NCBI GenBank assembly: GCA_911728455.2 | Contig: OU452228.1 | Coordinates: 21,336,950 to 21,400,949, forward strand | Source of the DNA: Marthasterias glacialis | Lineage: Eukaryota > Echinodermata > Asteroidea > Forcipulatida > Asteriidae | Length of the DNA stretch: 64,000 nucleotides | Direction of reading: 5' to 3' | Shown: positions 36,701-45,700 of the stretch, piece by piece | Numbering within the stretch: the stretch's first letter is position 1 | Layout: each line of letters starts with the position of its first letter | Notes under the pieces: model-generated | Told to the model about the DNA's origin: nothing | The model's database searches: none | The model's input: only the letters and a program-made list of their open reading frames with translations | Position numbers and translations under genes: made by a program

Positions 36701-39700
36701 TTAATGCAGTATTTTAAAATACAGTTATGAGGCGAGTTCATTGTTCAATGAACAAATAATTGTGAATGCTTTCAGCTTTTGATGCAATTAAATTATATAA
36801 ACAGAGAAAGTGTTTTTTAGCCAGTTATAATACTGCATATAATGTAATAAATACTGGGAAGATGATCTAAGCTTGCCTCTTAAACTAAAAACAAACATTG
36901 ATACTGCAGTAAAAACAAAATTGCCTTACTACAAAAAGGGGGGCTAGTGGTAGCTTGCAGTAAGCTTTGAGTACCGTACTGTCAACTTCATGATAATTGC
37001 AATGTAGAAAGCAAGTAATAATAATAAAGTAAATAGTAGGTATTTATTAGGTACTTTTAAACATTGTATCAAAGCGCCGTACACTATTATTACCCCTGTT
37101 CATTGGGCCTTAAGCATTCCTGAAACCATCTCAACTCATTTGGAGTATGCAGCACCGGCAGCCAAACTGGTGCAAAGGCTGCTAATCATTCACATCAACA
37201 ATCACTACCCTCGCAGGTACCCATTTACACCTGGGTGATGAGAAGTGATTATAGTTACGTGTCTTGCCCAAGAATACAATGTCACTGCAGGGATTCGAAC
37301 CCACACTGTGATGACTCAGCCATCAATCAACATCAACAATCTCTTCCCTCGCAGGTACCCATTTACACCTGGGTGATGAAAAGCCATTATAGTTAAGTGT
37401 CTTGCCCAAGAATACCATGTCACGACCGGGATTCGAGCCCACACTCCTATAATGACTCAGTCATCAGAACTAGACACACTACAAGTAGCTCATTATCAGC
37501 AAAAAGAGGACATGTAAACAAAGTTGGTCTTGGGGTTGCAGCTACTTCTCGGACTTGGATCTGTTTGATTTGAAGGGTTTCCTTCCGGCTTTCCCAAACG
37601 ATCCAAGACGAGCAAAAGAAGCAGGTTGTGAACGAGGTGAATGGACTTCATCAAAGAAACCTAAACTCCTCGAAGATTTGGATGGAGATCTGCAACGAAA
37701 AGCAACAGTCGGCATTTCATTTGATTGCAGAACGAGACACGCACACAAATCACATCACTGCAATGTTACTCCTCATAACTTTCTGTGATTATCATTTCTG
37801 AAAAGTGTGTAGGATTATTCAATGGGTCACATGACTTTGGTTAGCATTTGGTAACGTGATTACTGCTGGTTAGGGGCTGTCCAAAGTTTTCAACATTATA
37901 ATGATTTAGACAATTAGTATGACGTGTGAGGGGGTCAGACGATTGTTTAAAAATGCTGATACTCCTACAGAAGAATCAACAGAGAAAACATCGAAACTGG
38001 AGCAAGCAAAACTTTAAAATCTAGCAACCAATCGTGTTGATTATGCTGTGTTGGAATGGGGTCGGGGGGGGGCGGGTAGGGGTTGGGGTGTGTGTTACTA
38101 TGAACACTTTATTAATGTACATCAAATATTGATATGTGCAAAACATTGTTGATATACTGTACTACTTTGGGTGGAGGGGGGGGCCTTAAAAAGTAGCACC
38201 ATCTGAACACCCTTAAAAAATGTTGAAAACCCATAATTGATCACACACACAGGTATTTTACGTTTTTCATAAGCAGTAAAGAAAATAAGAACAGACGTAT
38301 ACAAAAGCCAAACAAAGAGACTCAACAATACATTTGAATTTCAGGCCTGATTGCTTCGTTCTTGAAAGGAAAGGGCACCAAGGGATTCTCTTCTTGATAG
38401 AGGGCACGTCAATGAAGAAATCGTAAGTTTCTATTGGAACACTTCAAGGGCACCGAGGCAATGACCAGGGGGCAACGGAGGCAATTGCCTCCGTTGCCTC
38501 TGGGAAGTATCAGGTCTGGAATTTACAGGATCACATTAAGTTACACACACCACTGCCAAACACTGTGACTTGTGTTGTGATGGACATGTTAGCATAGACA
38601 ACAACGGGTGTTAGTACACTGGAGATTTGGGATCACAAGTCAACACTCACCTTAGGAAGGTACGGATCGGAACTCGGCAATTGTGTTTGGCGACCTGAAC
38701 ATTGTAATACTTATGGACAGACTGGAATGGTGACCAGTGTGTTGTGCTTGTTTTCAAATTGTATTTTTTTCCTGGTAAACTTACTGGCCTTTTACTCTTG
38801 ATGGCGAGAAATATCAATAAAATTAATACAATAATACAAACGGAAATATAGACAAAGTGAAGTTAAATTATCAATACTTTGTCTGACATTTCATCAAATA
38901 AAAGTACCACTGTCATTTTTAAGATTAAAATTTCTGAACAATTTTTAAATGTATAAATAGGAAAAGAGCTTCCCAATGGCATCCAGGCATGTCACCCAAA
39001 ATTACTTGAGAAAGTCATGCATTCCCAGCCAGCCTGGGAATTTACATTGCCGTTAACATGGTAAAAGCTAATCACAGGTTAAACATGGACTAAGGAAACT
39101 GAGTCAAAAGAGGGCACAGAGAGCGCAAATTCCAGGCCGTATTTAAATTGGTAGCCCCATGGAGGAAGATGGTAGCGCGCAAAGTTTGAAACTTGTGTGC
39201 ACAATTTTTTAAACTTTTGCGAGGCACCACTCAACACTGATTCAAATTTAATGCAGACCCAAGTCGAGGTGAGCTGTCAGATTTCTTCTCAACTTTCAAA
39301 AGTTTTTGGATGCTTTTAACAGAAAGGTATTTATGAATGGGAATAAAAAGTGTGTTGAATCGGTTTTCAACAAGTTGTTTAAACATAGTGAGGCCTGGTT
39401 CTTGATAATTTTTGTTACCTTGACTTTGTCTCGGTAAAATGATCAAGAACCAGGCCTCATCATGTTTAAACAACTAATTGACAACCTCTTTACCACACTT
39501 ATTCCCTCATTCAAAACCACATTGGAGGGTACTGAATGGTCAGACAGTAAGAGGGTTGACTGTATACTGTTCAGATGCATTTACCACATGATATCATATT
39601 GTAGGCCATCATAGTGCATCTATCATTCAAAACCATGTGACTGGTCAGACAGTAGGAGAGTTTTTAAGGGATGCAACTTGTTCTGACCATTAGCGTCATC

Positions 39701-42700
39701 TTACCTCTGTCTTGTCTCGTTATTGTAAGCAACCTGCAGGGTGGAGATTTTCTCCTCGGCAGCGTCTAGCGATGACTGCAACTTCTCATGCCTCAACAAA
39801 GATTGCTATGGAAACACAAAACAGTTCAAATTATTTTTTAGGAACCAGTTCCGCAAAACAAATTCATTCAAATGAAATTAGTCAATTTATTTTAGGTCGT
39901 CTGCCACCAGATCAAGAGAGTATAACAGAAATATTTGAGAGAATGGGGCAGAAAAACACCAAGTACAGAAGGATCAAAGGAATTGCATTTCATCCCGAAA
40001 AGCAAAGAATGTACTGATCACTTGTTATAACACCCCTTACATTCTGCCTTTTGATCGGTTTTGAGTGCATCACACGATATGTCTTGTTTTTACCAGGTAC
40101 CACAATATACCAGTACCTGTAGCAACCAATGTGCTATACCCATAGCAACCAATGTACTATACCCATAGCAACAGCAGTTTCTTGGTACCTAGACGTTTAG
40201 GCACAACATATGTTTGGGGTGTTTGTTATAAAGCAAATGTTGACTGCTTTTACTTGTGCTATCGTTAAGAGTATGATTCCCTCGGGAAAATAGAATGCAC
40301 CCTGGATCACCTCGAGAATTGTAGTTTAAAACAGCACTCGAAGCAGTCAACATTTACATACTACATCATGCTTGTCAACACAGCTCAAACAAGCCGATTC
40401 TTTTTGTTTGGAATCAGTTTCCTGTTTCCCTCAAAGACTTGCTGAGCAAAATAAAACTGCTAACCAGGTCTTACTTTAAGTTTGTCCTGAAGATCATTCT
40501 CCACCTCCTGGGATCTTTGCTTTGTCTTCTCCAGTGTTCTTTCAACTTCTTGGTGAATAAACTATTGTGGATATAAAGTAAACGAGCACCAAATTTTTTT
40601 TTTTTTTCAAAATTTACTGATGGCTTGTTACGGTTTATTTACAATTGCTTCAAAGTTAACCATCTGGCATGCAACTTTGTAATTGCAAACAAACATTTTA
40701 CAGTGCTTTCAGTTTTCCATTGCACCAACCGTCCCAAATCCCCTTTATGATGTTGGAGGATTGCAGAGGAATAAGGACTGTAAGACCAAACAATTGCTTA
40801 TCACTGGGCCAGGCATACCAATCCTATCCAAGTCCAAACATGTTGGTGTGAAGCGACATCAGAGTGGAGGATTGAGATTGCCTGTGGGCAAGTTGGACTA
40901 GGGAGTAAGGGTGAAAGAAAAGAAGAGGACATCAGCTGATCAGCTGAGAAAGTTGCCTGCCTGAATCAAAGCAGAGCTAAATAGGAAACCACAAGCACTT
41001 ATAAAAACTCACCTCATTTCTCTCCTGTTCCTTGACTAGCCGCTGGCTTAGGTCAGTGTTATCCAATCTTAACTGGTCAATTAATCCTGGCAATTCAAAA
41101 AGCATACAAAATATGAGAGGGTTTTAACCAGTTGCCGCCGGGATTATTATTATTTTTTTTTGGTCCCGTCCCCCTGGCGGACTTCTTTTGGTGGAATTGC
41201 CGGAACATTTTTTTCCTTGAGGGTGCCCCCAGCATAAAGAAACCCTGACTTGACAATGCCAAGAGAAGAAAGTTTCTCTTTGCTGGATCGTCCATTTTGT
41301 TTTTTGACCGAGAAAATGTCAAATTCACACAGCGTAAATTGCAAAATCTTGGTCATTACCTCCGGCATAGGAGTGGAACTAAACACGGAACCATGGCTTG
41401 ATTGCCGACTCACTCCGACTTACCTCCATTGAGCCAAGATACAATAAACGAACAAAAGTGGAAGCCTCTTGATGCCTCGTAATCCTCTTCTTGACACAAA
41501 AGGACAAAGGTCTGGAATCGGGGGATTACACAAAAACCACCTCTCAATGGCCAGAAAATGCCAATATACTCCAGACCTTTTTTTTGTCTTTGTGTGGGCG
41601 CTAGATAGCAAGTGCGTGGCCTGTGCATGCTCCGCAGTGGAATGTCAGAGCGACCTATGCTCCGGTGGTCCAAAATTACGCAAGGGCGTCTTTACACAGC
41701 TTCTAGCTGTTTCCAGGCAGTGGGAACATTTGTGTGTATTCACGTCATCCGGTGCCTACTGGTAAAGCGTGCACTCACTTGAAGTCAGGTCAAAAATATT
41801 TAAATGTCAAGAATCAGTAACTCCAGATTTACATTTTTACTGGATCTAGACAGGTTTTCACCTACCATGTAATTTACTGATCTCACTTTCCAGCTCTTCT
41901 CTGTGGACTTGTATTTCCTTCTTGCTCACCTCTGATATTAAAAAAATAAAACCAGAGGGAAGACACTTTACACAATTTTTCTAAGAGATCATTTCCTCAC
42001 CAAATTCCATTTTTTTTTTTTTTTTTTTTTTTGCACTTCCATTCAGTTTATACTCAATAATCAATTCTGCCTGGCCTCATGCAAAGCATCATTGGGCTGA
42101 ACAAAAAAATAGTTTTGTTTCCTGTAACATGCTAGCAAAAAAAAAGGGTCAGTAGGTAGGGAAAAAAAAGTGGAAAAATGTTTCTGTGTGCACACCAAAA
42201 TAAAAGTTCATTGACCAAGAAGAGTGTGACCTACTGCAATTGTTTTGTTATTTACTTATTTTGTGGAATGGAATATGAAAGAATTCTTACATATTTATGC
42301 TATTAGATTTAATGAAATATTTGTCGAAAATAAAAAATTAGGGTCGGTAGGTTTCTGACTGGTCGGTTGGGTTACAAGAAACAAACGTATATTTTTGTTC
42401 AGGCTTATCATACCATCATTGTCATGCCAGTAAAGAATTCATCGCAATGTGTTTTGATTGGCTAAGGATTGCTTGGGTTAAAGAAACAGTTTAAAGGTAA
42501 AATATAGGATTGGTAAAGCTGATAGTTCAGTGTTCTTACTTTGTGTGATTCAATATATACATGAAAAACAAACCTGTGAAGATTTGGGCGCATTCCATCA
42601 AAGGCGTCAGGAGAAAATAAAGAAAACTGTGCACACTTTTCAGCTTGTAAACACATTGTCCTTAAATTCGATTGTTACAACCAAATATAAAATCAGAGTC

Positions 42701-45700
42701 CTCAACTTCTATTTTCTCAACTTTGACAGTAGTTCAGACAGAAGTATTTCTATGGAAGATTGGTAGTTGGTATGAACTTCATAACCAGTAAGCTTCCAGA
42801 TTGATACTACTATTTTTTAGGGGGATGAAAACTAATCCTGTATTGTACCTTTAATTTTCCACAACAAAACCAATGAAATGTGGAATTGCATACCTAGTGC
42901 CTCTTTGGATTGTTCCAAGGCGGACATTCGTGATTTGTATTCCTCAAGATCTGCCTGAAGGGTCTGTTCTCTGAGATTCATTGCTGATCTTAAATTTTCC
43001 AATTCCTGCACGAGCAAAGAGAGAGAACAAAAAATGATGTCAAAGACAATTATGTTATAGAATTCTTGGATAAAAAGGTACGAGAATTTTCAAGAGAATT
43101 AGCGAAACTAAACTTTCCAACAATCACTTTGGTGCACATGCTGCTAATCAACTGCAATAACAATCTTAAAGGGGCTGTGTCGTCATGATTATAGCAGGCC
43201 TGTGGCTGTGCATGGAAAGATGAACTTTCACCCAGACACTGCACATGCGCGAGCATGCGGTCAAATCACAAAGGGTGCCGTCTTTGTCAAACTGTAATGT
43301 GACCGCCGGCATGCCCGCATGCTTAGTAACTGGGTTATCCCATTTACTGCTATAATCACGACGACACGGCCCCTTTAATTCCTACAGAGCTACCCCTGTA
43401 CTCCTGGATGATGAGAAGCAATTATGGATAATAAATGTCTCGCTCTTGGACACAAATGATGTGACCAGGATTCAAACCTACATTCTGATGTAGACTCAGC
43501 ATCTAGTGTTTTAAGACATCTCTCAGCCACAACTTCTCAAATATTTTGGGTGAAAAAGATAAACATGTAAAAAACATCCTTGTCTACACATACCTGCTGT
43601 TTGCTGTTTAGCTTGGTAGTGACAGATGACAGCTCCTCAAGTAGTTTCTCATACTTGGCGTTATTTGCCTCCGAGGAGCTAAGCTGTAAGTATACGTACA
43701 AAGATTTCATTTACAAACTGGTCACATGGTGCAGCAGTTAAGAGCAAGTTCAATCAAGGACTAACGGAACTAGTGGTTGGCTAGTGACATACATCGCGCA
43801 TGTACACTGAAGTTGAAGAGCGAACGACTCTAGTCATGTTATGTCAACGCGGCCATGAGAAAATGGCGAAATCAACGTTATCACTTTTCTGATAACTGGT
43901 CCCCTCTACACTGTGCTTATGAAACGGCTATTGGTAACCAGCGATGCGACCAACCTCGATAGGCTGGTTGGGAATAGTTGACTAGACTAGTCCAACCATC
44001 GATGACTAGCATGAGTTCAATGAGAGTTAGTCGAACTATTGTTAACTATAGCTATTGATTGAACTAACTTGCTCTTAGATTTGCTCTGAACAAGGATTTT
44101 GATAAAAGAGAAACAGATCCTCCCAAAAACTAGATTTACTCATAGAGTACAGGGTTCTAACATTTTTCAAAGAAATTTTCATTTTGAAGGTCTTTGACTT
44201 GAGGCATAAACTTAAAAAAAAAATCATTCCAAGCAAAGGTAGACAAATGTGGACCGGTAGTAGGTTCTTCATTATGAAGTTTAGGTGTTGGATTGAGCAA
44301 CCTGGTGCATTAAAAGGCTAACACATTGGATGCTTGTTGTGAAACTGTAATTGCATTCCAAAAAATAAATGGACTTTTTTTGTTTTAATGGAATAGAAAT
44401 TTGCACATATTCTCAAATCAGTGATATGATACTTTTGCTAGTCTGCATGCAGAGCCACACCATCCTGTCTTTTGCGGCTATTTTGAAGCGCCATACTACT
44501 TTATGTTTGATATATTTTTATGCAAACATAAACAAGGAAACTAGGTAATGATTAATAGCAAAGAAATCCTTTACGTCAAATGCAGATAAATTTAAGTTCT
44601 TGACAGGAGTTGCTTTGCCGTACTCTGGCAGCGAGACGGAGCTGTTGGATTTCTTCAGACTCGCGACGGAGTTGGCTCTTGGACGTGGTGTATGTACAGC
44701 TGGTTGACTTGGTTGAGGCACTTCAGAGAGAAACAAAAGTAGAGCACATGATGAATTACAACACACCTAACTCATAACTGACATTGGGCTTGTCAAATAG
44801 CTGGGGTTTGTTAAGAATTTCCAAGACTTTACGATAATTATGACCATACTGAGAAGAGATCATTTTTGTGGTGACCCGGCTTCAAGGTTTGTTTGCTAAG
44901 CCAAATGTAGCAGGGAACCAGCTAGGTTTACTATGTAGTTCACGGCAAGTTGACTGGTTATCTATGTCTGCTCAGCAGTGCACTTAGCAACTTTATCAAA
45001 CTGGGCCATTGATATGAATGGAGCCGCCATTTCCTCGTTCTGTTTGTTCGACGAGGATAAAGTTTATGATCAGAATAAAATTCAACAGATTTTGAAAATC
45101 GTGGTTTGAGGATTTGCACAAAAATTTGACCTCTGATAGCAGTGTGTCATACCTTTGGGTTCTTTGAAGCGTTCGGTTTTGTCAAACACAGCAATTCCAC
45201 CAGCCTTTTTTTCTGCGCCTTTCACATCGTACAAGCCGACCGGTGGAGCACAACCTAAATGCACACAGTGGAAAAAAACAGATTCAAACATTCAGTTGTT
45301 AAACATCCATTTGATGCAGTCATCATATCCCAATTAATTCTAACTCGTCTGGTTCTTCATTAGCCCCACTAGGCACTAGTGTTGCGAAAGAAAAAACCAA
45401 TCGGCTTCGCCACTAGTACTGTAGGGCTAGTACTTTGTAGGCCATATTATAATTGCATTGGGAAGAAATTGCCAACCTTCAAATTCAATCATTCCTGTCA
45501 TTTTTCAACATAATTTGAAATTTGAATTGAATTGAATTGAATAGGGGGCCTACAGAAGTCAGAGCAGACCAGTAACCAATCAGTGAGCCAACAGTAAGCT
45601 TCCTTAGATATAGTCCACGTTACTGGGCCAAATAACGCCTTTTTAAATTTTTGGACATGATCTGGCACTGTGGCAGCCTACATACACCACATCATGTCCA

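Noticed and set aside
41469..41765. Plus-strand frame with PRNPLLDTKGQRSGIG
   Set aside because: The same peptide appears in the other copy of the dispersed repeat (27.2 kb), so it is repeat-derived, not a gene of its own.
44100..44574. Search for the missing HMMR coil exon
   Set aside because: No minus-strand stretch here combines an acceptor, a donor, the right phase and coil-like residues.
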